From: Kitasatospora sp. NBC_01287
Lineage (GTDB): Bacteria > Actinomycetota > Actinomycetes > Streptomycetales > Streptomycetaceae
Length of the DNA: 64,000 bases
Assembly: GCF_026340565.1 (NCBI RefSeq)
Contig: NZ_JAPEPB010000001.1
Location: forward strand, 5,122,501 to 5,186,500
Direction: 5' to 3'
Below, piece after piece: positions 35,817-44,980 of the stretch (positions are counted from its first letter, which is position 1; each line of letters starts with the position of its first letter). The translations under genes were made by a program, and so were the position numbers. The notes under the pieces are model-generated. The model searched no databases. It was not told the origin of the DNA and was given only the letters and a program-made list of their open reading frames with translations.

Positions 35817-35870
35817 GTGATCGGGTTTGCGGCGTCGCTCGGCGACCGGGCGGCGGGACAGGCTGCTGCC

Positions 35871-37310
35871 ATGACCCGCACCGAGACTGGCACCGAGACC
35901 TGCACCGAGACTGGCACCGAGACTGGCACCCAGCCCGGCACCGGCACCTGGGCGCCACCGACCGACGCCGTCCCACCGGACCGCGCCCGTGCCCGCTCCC
36001 GCCTGGCGTTCGCCGGGATCGCCATCGGCAACCTGCTCGTGCTGCTCGACACCTCGATCCTCAACGTCGCCGTGCCGGACGTCCAACGGTCACTGCACGC
36101 CTCGGCCGCCACGTTGCCCTGGGCGGTCGACGCCTACACCGTGGTCTTCGCCGGACTGCTGCTGGCAGCGGGCGTGTTCGCCGACCGCTGGGGCGCGCGC
36201 CGCGTCTACACCGCCGCGCTCGGCGCCTTCGCCCTGCTCTCCGCGCTCTGCGCGGCCGCACCCGCCGTCGGCGCCCTGATCGCGGGCCGGGCGCTGCTCG
36301 GCGCCGCCGGCGCGGGACTGGTGCCCGCCTCGCTGGGGCTGCTGATCGCGCTGCACCCCGACCCGGCCCGCCGCACCCGGGCGATCGGCGCCTGGGCGGC
36401 GGTGGGCGGGATCGGCGCCGCGATCGGGCCGGTGCTCGGCGGCGGGCTGGTCGAACTCGGCGGCTGGCGGCTGGTGTTCCTGGTCAACCCGCCGATCGCG
36501 CTGGCCGCGCTGCTGCTCGCGCGCCGGCTGCCCAGCTCGCCGGTCAGGACCGTCCGGGCGCTGGACAGTTCTGGCCTGCTGCTCTCCTCCGGCGGGCTCG
36601 GCGCGCTCACCTTCGGCCTGGTCGAGGCGGGCAGCGCGGGCTGGAGCGCGCCGGCCGCGCTCCTCCCGATGGCCGCCGCGGTGGCGGCCTTCGCGGCGCT
36701 GGCGCTGGTGGAGCGCCGGGTGGCCGCGCCGCTGCTGCCGCCCGCGCTGCTCGCGCTGCCCCGGGTGCGGGCCGCGCTGGTGGCCGCCGCGGTCTCCTGC
36801 TTCGCCTTCTTCGGCGGGATGTACCTGATCGACGTCTGGCTGCAGCACCAGGACGGGCTCTCCCCGCTGCGCGCCGGCCTGGCCGCGCTGCCGCTGACCC
36901 TCCCGATCTGCGTGATGCCCTTCCTCACCGGGCGGCTGGTGGCCCGGCACGGGGCCCGGCCGGTGCTGCTGACCGCCATGGCCCTGACCGTGCTGGCAGG
37001 CGCGCTGCTGCTCTGCTGCGGCGGCGACCAGGTGTCGATGCCGGTGCTGGTGGCGGCCGAACTCGCGCTCGCCACGGCCGGCACCCTCGCCATCCCCGGG
37101 GCCGCCGCCGAGATGGCCGTGGCCGCGCCCGTGGAGCTGGCCGCCACCGGGCAGGGCGCGCTGAACGGGATCCGGCAGGGCGGCTCGGCGCTGGGTGTCG
37201 CGGTGCTCGGCACGGCGGGCGGCCTGGCGGGCGCGGGCGCGGTGCTGGTCGTGACCGGGGTGCTGGCGTGCGGGCTGGTCGCGGCGGCGCGGGTGCGTCG
37301 CTCGGGCTGA
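35871..37310 (+). CDS. MFS exporter, 14-helix drug-type
   Basis: 479 residues from ATG 35871. The N-terminus has a T-E-T-G/T-E-T-C repeat encoded by 12-bp tandem units. Then come about 14 helices with L-D-T-S-I-L-N-V-A-V (the EmrB/QacA signature) and motif A in D-R-W-G-A-R-R. Probably exports a drug or metabolite under control of the divergent LysR protein. It is the nearest exporter to the RiPP cluster but is 1.5 kb outside it and under separate control. Confidence 0.88.
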   Translation: MTRTETGTETCTETGTETGTQPGTGTWAPPTDAVPPDRARARSRLAFAGIAIGNLLVLLDTSILNVAVPDVQRSLHASAATLPWAVDAYTVVFAGLLLAAGVFADRWGARRVYTAALGAFALLSALCAAAPAVGALIAGRALLGAAGAGLVPASLGLLIALHPDPARRTRAIGAWAAVGGIGAAIGPVLGGGLVELGGWRLVFLVNPPIALAALLLARRLPSSPVRTVRALDSSGLLLSSGGLGALTFGLVEAGSAGWSAPAALLPMAAAVAAFAALALVERRVAAPLLPPALLALPRVRAALVAAAVSCFAFFGGMYLIDVWLQHQDGLSPLRAGLAALPLTLPICVMPFLTGRLVARHGARPVLLTAMALTVLAGALLLCCGGDQVSMPVLVAAELALATAGTLAIPGAAAEMAVAAPVELAATGQGALNGIRQGGSALGVAVLGTAGGLAGAGAVLVVTGVLACGLVAAARVRRSG

Positions 37311-37392
37311 CCGCGGATACGGCGGGCGGCTCCCGGCCGAGCAGCGGGAAAATCGGATGCCGGGGTGCTGTCGCCCGTCCTACGGTGGTCGG

Positions 37393-38685
37393 ATGAGCAC
37401 CGACGAAGCCGCCGAGAGCGCCACCAAGACCACCGACGAGATCGAGATCCGGGCGCTCGGCGAGGACGAGGTGGGCGTCTGGGGCGCCGCGGTCAACACC
37501 GGCTTCCTGCTGACCGGCCAGCCCGACGGCGCGGAGTACCGCCGGCTGCGGCACTACCCGGGCCGGATGGTCGGCGCCTTCGACGGCGGTCGCTGCGTCG
37601 GCACCTTCCGCAGCATGCCCTTCGAACTGACGCTGCCCGGTGGCGCCCTGCTCCCGGTCTCGGCGATCACCGGCGTGACGGTCACCCAGACCCACAAGCG
37701 GCGCGGCCTGCTCAGCCGGATGATGGCCCGCGACCTCGCCGCCTCCCGCGACCGGGGCGAGGCCGTGGCGATCCTGATCGCCGCCGAGTACGCCATCTAC
37801 GGGCGGTTCGGCTTCGGCCCCGCGACCGAGCACCACGGCTGGCTGGTCGACCTGCGCCGCTCCGGCGGCATCCGCACCGACCTGCCGGCCTCCTTCGCCG
37901 CGGTGGGTGGCCGGCTCGACCTGGTGGACATGACCGAGCTGGCCAAGATCGGACCCGAGCTGCACGAGCGCTGGCGCCGTGGCCGACCGGGCGCGATCTC
38001 GCGGGACGAGGCGTACTGGGGGGCGGCAACCGGTCAGCTCAAGCCGCCGGGGCACTCCTGGAAGGAGCCGTTCGCGGTGGTCCACCGGGACGCCGCCGGT
38101 GTCGTCACCGGCCTCGCGACCTACCAGGTCGAGGACCACTGGGACGGCAGCTACCCCGACTGCACCCTGAAGGTCAGGGACCTGCTCGCGCTGGACCGGG
38201 CGACCGAGGTCAGCCTGTGGCGCTACCTCTGCTCGGTCGACTGGGTCAGCAAGGTGCAGGCGCCCAACGTCGGGCCCGACAGCCCGCTGCCGCTGCTGCT
38301 GGTCGACCCGCGCGGCACCAAGCCGTACGAGGAGAACACCGACTTCACCTGGCTGCGGGTGCTGGACCTGCCCGCCGCCTTCGCGGCCCGCCGCTACGCC
38401 GGCGCCGGCCGGGTGGTCCTGGAGGTGACCGACCCCGCCGGGTACGTCGCCGGCCGCTGGGCCCTGACGGCGGACGCCGAGGGAGCGGGGCAGGCCGTCG
38501 AGACCGCCGACGAGCCCGACCTCGCGCTCGACGCCCGCGCCCTCGGCACGCTCTACCTCGGCGCCGAGTCGGCGAGCCGGCTCGCGGCGGGCGGGCTGGT
38601 GGAGGAGCTGCGGCCGGGTGCGGCGTTCGCGCTGGACCGGCTGCTGAGCACGCCGCTCAAGGCGTGGAACCCGGACAGCTTCTGA
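37393..38685 (+). CDS. Eis-family N-acetyltransferase
   Basis: 430 residues from ATG 37393. A tripartite Eis protein: an N-terminal GNAT domain with the acetyl-CoA loop H-K-R-R-G-L-L-S-R-M-M, a second GNAT-like fold, and an SCP-like C-terminal domain. It ends in Phe (N-P-D-S-F), as expected for the family, whose terminal carboxylate takes part in catalysis. Mycobacterial Eis acetylates aminoglycosides; the substrate here is unknown. Confidence 0.88.
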   Translation: MSTDEAAESATKTTDEIEIRALGEDEVGVWGAAVNTGFLLTGQPDGAEYRRLRHYPGRMVGAFDGGRCVGTFRSMPFELTLPGGALLPVSAITGVTVTQTHKRRGLLSRMMARDLAASRDRGEAVAILIAAEYAIYGRFGFGPATEHHGWLVDLRRSGGIRTDLPASFAAVGGRLDLVDMTELAKIGPELHERWRRGRPGAISRDEAYWGAATGQLKPPGHSWKEPFAVVHRDAAGVVTGLATYQVEDHWDGSYPDCTLKVRDLLALDRATEVSLWRYLCSVDWVSKVQAPNVGPDSPLPLLLVDPRGTKPYEENTDFTWLRVLDLPAAFAARRYAGAGRVVLEVTDPAGYVAGRWALTADAEGAGQAVETADEPDLALDARALGTLYLGAESASRLAAGGLVEELRPGAAFALDRLLSTPLKAWNPDSF

Positions 38686-38700
38686 CGGAACGTAGGGCTT

Positions 38701-38748
38701 GACGCGTGCGAACCCCCTGGCCGACCGGCAAGGGGGTTCGCACGCGTC
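38701..38748. terminator. Strong hairpin between convergent Eis and FAD-oxidoreductase genes
   Basis: GACGCGTGCGAACCCCCT and its exact complement, an 18-bp stem with a 12-nt loop. It closes the RiPP cluster on the left. Confidence 0.85.
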
Positions 38749-38765
38749 GGGCTGCCTGCGGCGGC

Positions 38766-39956
38766 TCAGCCCGTGGTGGCGGGCAGGGGGTGGGCCTGGA
38801 GGGCGGTGTAGTACTCCTGGGGGGTGGCGGCGCCGGAGGCCATGGAGAAGAAGAGGTCGGCGAGTTCCGGGTGGTCGGCCAGGCGGCGCAGGTGGGCGAG
38901 GCCGGTGTCGTCGAGGTTCAGCTCGGCGGCGGCCAGGGTGACCTGGTAGCCGCCCTGCGCGGCGCCTCGCAGGGCGGTGGCGTACTCGGTCAGTGCCTGG
39001 TCCGGCTCGGGGGCCGAGGCGAGGGTGTCGGCGAGCAGCTGGGCCTGCAGGAAGGCGTCGGTGATGCCCCAGGCAGTGATCGAGTCCTTGTGCACGGCGG
39101 CGTCGCCCACCAGGGCCCAACCCGGGCCCGCGGCCTGCCGGATGAAGTTCCGCTGGTCGCCCGTGCCGTACAGCCGCTCGGTCAACTCGGCATGGAGCAG
39201 GCGCTCGTAGAGCTCGCCGTCGTGCTCGCGGATGGTCTCCAGGTAGACCTCCAGCGGCCGCTGCCGGGCCCGGGCGAACTCCTCCTGGCGCAGGTAGCAG
39301 GCCACGATGGTGGCGTCGTTGGTACCGGTCGAGCCGACCAGCACACCGTCGGCCCGGGTCATCGACAGCACGTTGTCCGGCGGCAGGTCCCAGAACGCGT
39401 AGTACGCGCAGCTCCTGGGCGCGGCGCCGGCCAGCACCTCGGCCCGGACCTGGCGCGCCACCTGCGAGCGCATCCCGTCCGCGCCGACCACCAGGGCGGC
39501 CCGCTCGCTCACCCAGCCGCCGCCGGCGGTGCGGCAGCGCACGCCGCTCACCCGCCCGTCGGTGAAGAGCAGTTCGCCGACCGTGGTGGCGTCGCGGAAC
39601 TCCGCGCCGGCCGCCACCGCGGCCTCGACCAGCAGCTGGTCCAGCAGGTGGCGCCGCGGCGCGTAGGCGACCCGCTGGCCGCGCAGCGGGCGGCTCGACC
39701 CGGTCACGGTGATCCCGGCGGCCCGGTAGGACGTGCGCTCCAGCGGCGGGCAGCCGGTGGCGCGCAGCTGGTCCAGCAGGCCCCAGTCGGCGAGCAGGGC
39801 GACGCCCGGCAGCTGGATGTACAGGGTGGACAGGGTGTCCTTCGGGAACGCCGCCCTCTCCAGCAGCAGCACCCGGTGCCCCTGCCGCGCCAGCAGCATG
39901 GCGGTGGTGGCGCCGGCGCAGCGGGCGCCGACCACGATCGCGTCATAGCCGCTCAT
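38766..39956 (-). CDS. FAD-dependent oxidoreductase of the RiPP cluster
   Basis: 396 residues. N-terminal FAD fold with V-V-G-A-R-C-A-G-A-T (GxRxAG type), a central substrate domain and the second FAD motif A-L-V-G-D-A-A. This is the flavin monooxygenase/geranylgeranyl-reductase/halogenase-like superfamily; no halogenase WxWxIP motif was seen. Its ATG overlaps the flavoprotein stop by 14 bp, so it is the last gene of the cluster operon. A tailoring role (hydroxylation or oxidation of the peptide) is inferred from context. Confidence 0.8.
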   Translation of the reverse strand: MSGYDAIVVGARCAGATTAMLLARQGHRVLLLERAAFPKDTLSTLYIQLPGVALLADWGLLDQLRATGCPPLERTSYRAAGITVTGSSRPLRGQRVAYAPRRHLLDQLLVEAAVAAGAEFRDATTVGELLFTDGRVSGVRCRTAGGGWVSERAALVVGADGMRSQVARQVRAEVLAGAAPRSCAYYAFWDLPPDNVLSMTRADGVLVGSTGTNDATIVACYLRQEEFARARQRPLEVYLETIREHDGELYERLLHAELTERLYGTGDQRNFIRQAAGPGWALVGDAAVHKDSITAWGITDAFLQAQLLADTLASAPEPDQALTEYATALRGAAQGGYQVTLAAAELNLDDTGLAHLRRLADHPELADLFFSMASGAATPQEYYTALQAHPLPATTG

Positions 39957-40623
39957 CGGCCACCTCCCGATCGTGGGCCCACTCGTCCAGATCGCGCAGC
40001 ACCGCGCCGAGCGGCGGGCAGAGCCAGCTGTCCAGCTTCTTGGTGGTCCAACTCAGGCCCGGAACAGGCGGGATGACCTTGACGCCGGGACGCGCTTCGA
40101 GCGCCGCCACGTGGCCGGACATCGCCGCGGACTGCCAGCCGCCGGGCGGCAGCGAGGGGGCCACGCCGACCGGGGCGCCGGTGCAGTGCAGCGCCAGCAG
40201 GCTGGGGGAGTCCGCCAGGCCCAGCGCCAGCCGGGCCGTGTAGTGCATGGTCGCGGGCCAGACCACGGCCAGCTCGGCCCAGCGCGACCACTCCACGTGC
40301 CGCGCGCCCGAGGTGTCGGCGCCGGGCTCCCAGGCGTCGTCCAGCACGGGACGCCCGGAGATCATGTGCAGCGCCTCCTTGCTGACGAACTGCCCGGCCG
40401 ACCGGGTCAGCACCACCTGGACCTCCAGCGAGGGCTGCTGGTGGCGGACCCAGGTCAGGTGGGTCGGCAGGTGGGCGACCATGATCGAGCCGGTCGCCAC
40501 CAGCAGCACCCGGTTGCTGCGCAGCGAGAGCCGCTGGGGCTGCGGCGTCGCGCGCTCGGCCTGTTGCTCGGCTTGTTGCTCGGGCTGCTGTTCGGGCTGC
40601 CGTTCGTTGTGCCGCTCGCTCAC
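39943..40623 (-). CDS. HFCD/EpiD-family flavoprotein, putative C-terminal Cys decarboxylase
   Basis: 226 residues from GTG 40621-40623, overlapping the upstream stop (GTGA). After a Q/E/P-rich repeat (residues 8-24), the flavoprotein fold begins R-V-L-L-V-A-T-G-S-I. The catalytic His matches H109 (H-V-E-W-S-R-W), and the PASANT motif appears as P-A-T-M-H-Y (123-128), with His where EpiD has Asn. EpiD-type enzymes oxidatively decarboxylate a C-terminal Cys to an enethiol. Both precursor peptides here end in Cys, which fits, but the substitution leaves the chemistry open. Confidence 0.8.
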   Translation of the reverse strand: MSERHNERQPEQQPEQQAEQQAERATPQPQRLSLRSNRVLLVATGSIMVAHLPTHLTWVRHQQPSLEVQVVLTRSAGQFVSKEALHMISGRPVLDDAWEPGADTSGARHVEWSRWAELAVVWPATMHYTARLALGLADSPSLLALHCTGAPVGVAPSLPPGGWQSAAMSGHVAALEARPGVKVIPPVPGLSWTTKKLDSWLCPPLGAVLRDLDEWAHDREVADERL

Positions 40624-41156
40624 GAACCGGACCCCGCCGACTCCGCCACCACCAGGCTGCCCAGGTGCCCGACGCCGCTGCCGGGCCGGCGCACCAGGCC
40701 GGCCCGGGGGTCGAAGGCCGCCCGGTACCCGGCCGCGTCCAGCGCCGCCCGCGCCGTCTCCGCGCCCCAGCCGACCCGCACCAGCAGGGCCCCGAGGTCG
40801 GCTCCGGCCGCGGCCGCGTCGCCGAACCAGAGCAGCGCGACGGGTATCCCGGCCGCACGTAGCCCCTCCAGCCCCTCCAGTCGCGCGGCCGGACCGGGCA
40901 GCGGCGCGGCCTGTCCCGGTACGTAGAGCCCGGGCTCCATGCCCTTGGCCCGCTGCACGCCGATCAGCACCTCCAGGTGCGGTCCGAACTGCTCGTTCAG
41001 CCACCGCCCGCACTGGTCCAGCGCAGCCCGCGGACTCTGCCGGGAGACCTCGCCCGGTCCGGTGAGGGCCACCGGCCCCGGCTCCGCCGCCCCGAGCGGC
41101 GGGGGCCCGAGCCGCAGCGCCGCGTAGTAGAGATCCGCCTCAGTGGCCAGTGGCAT
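40620..41156 (-). CDS. Small degenerate nitroreductase-like (SagB-half) protein
   Basis: 178 residues from ATG 41154-41156 (GGGAGG upstream). Only family traces are visible: L-I-G-V-Q-R-A-K-G-M-E-P-G-L-Y-V-P resembles the 'V-R-R-V-E-G-L-x-P-G-L-Y' strand of SagB-type dehydrogenases, and G-W-G-A-E-T-A-R-A-A-L resembles the helix after it. No complete FMN site. Overlaps the upstream E1-like/nitroreductase fusion by 17 bp and the flavoprotein by 4 bp. It may form a pseudo-dimer with the fused half next door. Confidence 0.55.
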   Translation of the reverse strand: MPLATEADLYYAALRLGPPPLGAAEPGPVALTGPGEVSRQSPRAALDQCGRWLNEQFGPHLEVLIGVQRAKGMEPGLYVPGQAAPLPGPAARLEGLEGLRAAGIPVALLWFGDAAAAGADLGALLVRVGWGAETARAALDAAGYRAAFDPRAGLVRRPGSGVGHLGSLVVAESAGSGS

Positions 41157-42642
41157 GCTCGACCTCCCGGTACACACCGACCACGACGGCCGGCACTTCC
41201 TGATCCGTCCTCAGCTCCAGCAGCTCCCGCAGCGCGGGGTCGCACCGGGTGGTGACCTGGAGCCGGTAGCCCCCGGCCGCCCGCTGCAGCTGGGCGAGCG
41301 CCACCCCGGCCTGCAGCTGGGCGAGCCGGTGGCTCTGCGCGCCGTGGTCGGCGTAGCGCCGCACCGGCGCGGCGACCAGCACAAGGACCGCCGCCGGCTC
41401 CCCGGGCAGGCCCAGCGGCACCGGGTCGGCGCTCGCCCGGGTGGCCACCAACTGCCCGGAGTCCGGGTCGTAGAGGTGCACCGGGTGGGCCAGCTCCGGG
41501 ACGCCCAGCAGGTAGACGTCCACCTCGTCGGTGGCCGCCGGTTCGGTCAGCAGCGGCCGCAGGTCCTGCGGCAGGCGGTCCAGCGGCAGCTTCGGTGAGG
41601 CCTCGTACTGGGACCGGACCCGGGAGACGGGCTTGCCCGTGCCGCTCGGCCGCTCGGCCCAGGGCGACCAGGCGGCGGCCCGCTCGTAGCGCGCGGCCAC
41701 CAGGGCGTCCGCCTCGGGCGCCTGCGGGAGGCACCGCTCGCAGCCCGGCTCCGGGCCGAGCACCAGCACCTCCTCGCGCAGCTCGGCCAGCGTGGTGCGG
41801 ACCACCCGGCTCACCGTGACCGGCGGCGTGATCATGCTGAGCAGCGCCAGCACCTCTCCGCAGACCAGCCCGGCGGCCAGCTCCACGGCGTCCGCGGGCA
41901 GCGCCTCGCCGGCCGCTGCCCCGCCGCTCGCCGCTCCGTCCGTCGCCGCTCCGCCGGCCAGTGACCAGCAGCGCGGGCAGCTGGTCCAGCGCGGGTGGAA
42001 GAACGGTCCGAGCTCCAGCCGCTCGCCGTTCCCGGCGAACCGGAGCACCGGCGTGCCCCGCTGCCACAGCTCGGCCGCCGCCGCGGCGAACCCGGCGGGC
42101 TCCCGCTCGCACACCACCACCAGCTGCTGCGGATCGTCCGGGACGGCGCTCGCCCGCACCGCGCCGGTGACGCCGCTCTCCCGCAGGCAGCAGAGCACCG
42201 CCTCGGCGAGCGGACCGGCCCCCAGCACGGTGACCTCGGCGTTCGCCAGCACCGCCGCGATGGTGCGCACCTCGTCATGGCGCTTGTTCAGCGAGAGGCC
42301 GCGGGACAGGTAGGCGTCCGCGGCCGGATCCAGCGCCGGGCCCACCTGGTCCGGTCGGACCCACTCGACCAGGCCGCCCTGGTCCAGCAGCCGCAGCGCC
42401 CGGCCGATCTCCGGCCCGCGCATCCCGGTGGCCGCGGCGAGGGCGGCGATGTCGTGCTCGCCGTCCAGCAGCGCGAACAGCCGCGGCAGCAGCCCGGTGG
42501 CCGCCGCGCCGGTGAAGACCTGGCGCTTGGCCACCCCCTCGACCAGCAGGGCGTCCGGGCGCCGGACCACCGCGAGGCCGCGGGCCAGCCGGGGACGGCG
42601 CTCGGCACCGGGACGCGGCCCGGCGGCCGCCGCCGCGCTCAT
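41140..42642 (-). CDS. RRE/E1-like azoline-synthesis partner fused to a nitroreductase-like half
   Basis: 500 residues. Residues 20-97 form the peptide-clamp (RRE) winged helix typical of TOMM leader-binding proteins (VVRRPDALLVEG ... LLPRLFALLDGEHDIAALA). Residues 130-200 are a Rossmann-like E1 fold (VTVLGAGPLAEA), followed by a Cys4 zinc site (C222xxC225, C301xxC304). Residues about 340-490 resemble a SagB-type nitroreductase half (V-H-L-Y-D-P; Q-S-H-R-L-A-Q-L-Q-A-G). It should bind precursor leaders and present them to YcaO. Coupled at both ends by short overlaps. Confidence 0.8.
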   Translation of the reverse strand: MSAAAAAGPRPGAERRPRLARGLAVVRRPDALLVEGVAKRQVFTGAAATGLLPRLFALLDGEHDIAALAAATGMRGPEIGRALRLLDQGGLVEWVRPDQVGPALDPAADAYLSRGLSLNKRHDEVRTIAAVLANAEVTVLGAGPLAEAVLCCLRESGVTGAVRASAVPDDPQQLVVVCEREPAGFAAAAAELWQRGTPVLRFAGNGERLELGPFFHPRWTSCPRCWSLAGGAATDGAASGGAAAGEALPADAVELAAGLVCGEVLALLSMITPPVTVSRVVRTTLAELREEVLVLGPEPGCERCLPQAPEADALVAARYERAAAWSPWAERPSGTGKPVSRVRSQYEASPKLPLDRLPQDLRPLLTEPAATDEVDVYLLGVPELAHPVHLYDPDSGQLVATRASADPVPLGLPGEPAAVLVLVAAPVRRYADHGAQSHRLAQLQAGVALAQLQRAAGGYRLQVTTRCDPALRELLELRTDQEVPAVVVGVYREVEHATGH

Positions 42643-43367
42643 CGCGCGCTCCCGGTGCGGGCCAGGGCCGGTGTCCGCAGTGACCGCGCCACCCTCGCCA
42701 CGGCTCCGTCGACGCCCAGCCGGTCCTGTTGCCCGCACCGTGGGCAGCCGTGGCAGCCCACGGTCCGGTGTGCGGAGATCCGACTGCCGACCGTGTTGGC
42801 GGACAGCACCAGTCCGGGCTCGCGCAGCCGCAGCGCCTGCTGCGCCAGACCGACCGCCAGCCGGACGTGGTGCGGCAGATGGCCGCTCACCCCGAGCTCC
42901 GGATCGGCCGCGTACGCCTCGGTCAGCGCCTGGACGGTGTCGGAGTGCTGCCGGTGCTGCGCCCGGCGGTCCAGGTAGCAGCGGTGGCACGGGCCGTCCG
43001 GCGGCGCCAGCCACGGGCCGACGACCACCCAGGGGTGTTCGAACACCACCGGCAGCCAGGGCCGGCCGGCCGCGAAGGCGGCCTCGTCGACGCGCTCGCA
43101 GAGCTCCTCCAGCGGCCGCCAGAGCGCCACCACCAGGACCTCGGGCGCGCCGGGCAGCGGCCCCGCCGCCGTGGGCTCCTCGGCCGTGAGCTCCTCGGCC
43201 GTGAGCTCCTCGGCGGTGAGCTTCTCGGCGGTGAGCTCCGCGGCCGTGAGCTCCTCGACGGTCACTGGCGCGGCGCCGAGGTGGCGGACGAAGCGGTCGC
43301 GCACCGCCTCGCCGAAGTCCCCGACGCCGGCCACGCCGACGCCGTCCAGCTGGATGGCTAGGGCCAT
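42639..43367 (-). CDS. Second E1-like (ocin-ThiF-like) zinc protein
   Basis: 242 residues from ATG 43365-43367, with GGAGGAG upstream. The N-terminal part is short and contains a tandem L-T-A-E-E repeat (residues 36-66, from 15-bp DNA units). The C-terminal part has H-P-W-V-V-V-G-P-W and the zinc ligands C127xxC130 and C205xxC208xxC211, as in TOMM leader-binding/E1-like proteins. It probably forms a complex with the 500-residue RRE protein and YcaO. ATGA overlap with the next gene. Confidence 0.7.
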   Translation of the reverse strand: MALAIQLDGVGVAGVGDFGEAVRDRFVRHLGAAPVTVEELTAAELTAEKLTAEELTAEELTAEEPTAAGPLPGAPEVLVVALWRPLEELCERVDEAAFAAGRPWLPVVFEHPWVVVGPWLAPPDGPCHRCYLDRRAQHRQHSDTVQALTEAYAADPELGVSGHLPHHVRLAVGLAQQALRLREPGLVLSANTVGSRISAHRTVGCHGCPRCGQQDRLGVDGAVARVARSLRTPALARTGSAR

Positions 43368-43425
43368 GGGTTCTGCTCCTCCTCTGGATCCACTGGTGCC
43401 GTCCGGCGTTTCACCGTGCGGCGTT

Positions 43426-44952
43426 TCACCGGCCGGGCGTGTCATCGGCCGACGTGCCACGGGTCGACGTGTCCCGGTCGAGCGGGATGCCCAGCACGAA
43501 CTCCCCGACGGACGACTCCTCGATCAGGTCGAGCCCGGTGATCCGGGCGAACACGGCCGACTCGCCGCCGCCGGCCGCGCAGCCGCCCAGCCGCATCGCC
43601 GTCGCCGCCAGGTACATGGCCTGGTAGAGGACACCGACGTTCTTCAGGGTGGTCGCGTAGCTCAGGCCTCGGTACTTCCAGGACAGCCGGTTGAACCGCG
43701 CGGCGAGCGTGACCACCACCTGGGGGACCGAGGTCGAGGTCAGGCTCCGGCAGACGTCGCGGACCAGTTCCACCACCGCCTCCCGCTCCGCCGTGACCAG
43801 CGTGAGCCCGTGCGCCAGCGGCTCGTAGTGGTAGACGCCGGACGCGAGTCCCTGGCACCGGGTGACCGTCAGGTACAGCTCCAGCTCGTGAGCGGCCCCG
43901 GCGGACGGGACCGGGCGCAAGGTGCGGTCGTAGGGCAGGTCCTCGTCGGCCGGCAGCTCCTCGCGCACCCGGGCGGTGCGGTACAGGAACTCGCCGAGCT
44001 GCTCCAGCGTCAGTGGGCCGGCCGTGAAGGCGCGCACCGAGCGACGCTCCTCCGCCACCTCCGCGAACGGCGGATCCGTCGTCCGGAGCCGGGCCAGGTC
44101 AGGCCGCGGCAGCGCGATCACCGGCTGCTGGACCGGCTTCACCGCGGCGGGCGGCGGGAAGCGGTCGCGGAACGGGTAGGACATCCCGACGGCCCGGCCG
44201 GCCAGACCCCGGCGGCTGTGCCAGTGGAGCAGCACGTCGTGGAACTCCCGCTGGGCGGGCACCGGGTCGACGTCCTCCGGCAGTCGGCCGGCCTCGTCCA
44301 GCGCACCGGCCACCTTGGCCGTGATCAGCAGCTCCAGCAGCTCCAGCACCACCGCGGCCGGCAGTCGGCCGCTCTCGCACAGCTCGCCGACCCGCTGCGG
44401 CTCGGCCAGCAGCGCCAGCAGCGCCGCCACCTCGGGCGCGCCGACGATCAGCCGGGTGTGGCCGGTCAGCGACTCGACCACCAACTCCTCGCCCACGCGC
44501 CGCAGGCAGGCGAACCTGGACAGCTGGATCCGCTGCCCGGCCGGTGGCCGCGCGCGCGTGACGGCCGCGAGTTCGCTGGTGACGCCGACCCGCAGCAGCT
44601 CCCGGCCACCGTGGACGCAGCGCAGCTCCAGCGCCCCCCGGAGCAGCAGCGCCGACAACTGCCGCTCCAGGGCCGCGCCGGCCCGTGGCGCCAGCTCGGC
44701 CAGCTCGGCCTCGCTCCGCGCGCCGGTGCCCAGCGAGAGCAGCGCGTCGGCGATCCCGGGGGCGGTCGGGCGCAGCACCATCGACCGGCTGGGCGAGACG
44801 GTCAGCAGCACGGCGCCGGTCGGCTGCTCGTGGGATGGCTGCTCGTGGGATGGCTGTTCCTCGGATGCCTGTTGGTCGGATGCCTGTTGGTCGGATGGCT
44901 GCTGGTCGGCGGGCCCGATCCCGATCCCCGGGGCCAGGCGCCAGCCGATCAC
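43426..44952 (-). CDS. SagB/McbC-type azoline dehydrogenase
   Basis: 508 residues from GTG 44950-44952 (GGAGGG upstream). Residues 17-45 are a Q/S/E/H/P tandem-repeat leader; 50-225 hold a wHTH-like region; about 296-492 form the FMN nitroreductase fold (R-R-S-V-R-A-F) with the catalytic Lys-Tyr pair K426-Y427 in S-W-K-Y-R-G-L-S-Y. These enzymes oxidise thiazolines/oxazolines to thiazoles/oxazoles. It lies between YcaO and the E1-like genes in one operon. Confidence 0.88.
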   Translation of the reverse strand: MIGWRLAPGIGIGPADQQPSDQQASDQQASEEQPSHEQPSHEQPTGAVLLTVSPSRSMVLRPTAPGIADALLSLGTGARSEAELAELAPRAGAALERQLSALLLRGALELRCVHGGRELLRVGVTSELAAVTRARPPAGQRIQLSRFACLRRVGEELVVESLTGHTRLIVGAPEVAALLALLAEPQRVGELCESGRLPAAVVLELLELLITAKVAGALDEAGRLPEDVDPVPAQREFHDVLLHWHSRRGLAGRAVGMSYPFRDRFPPPAAVKPVQQPVIALPRPDLARLRTTDPPFAEVAEERRSVRAFTAGPLTLEQLGEFLYRTARVREELPADEDLPYDRTLRPVPSAGAAHELELYLTVTRCQGLASGVYHYEPLAHGLTLVTAEREAVVELVRDVCRSLTSTSVPQVVVTLAARFNRLSWKYRGLSYATTLKNVGVLYQAMYLAATAMRLGGCAAGGGESAVFARITGLDLIEESSVGEFVLGIPLDRDTSTRGTSADDTPGR

Positions 44953-44980
44953 CGCCGCCCTCCGTCCCGGCCCGCGCCCA

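Noticed and set aside
35871..37310. MFS exporter as the RiPP transporter
   Set aside because: It has its own LysR regulator and operator and is separated by the Eis gene and a strong terminator, so assignment to the cluster is not supported.
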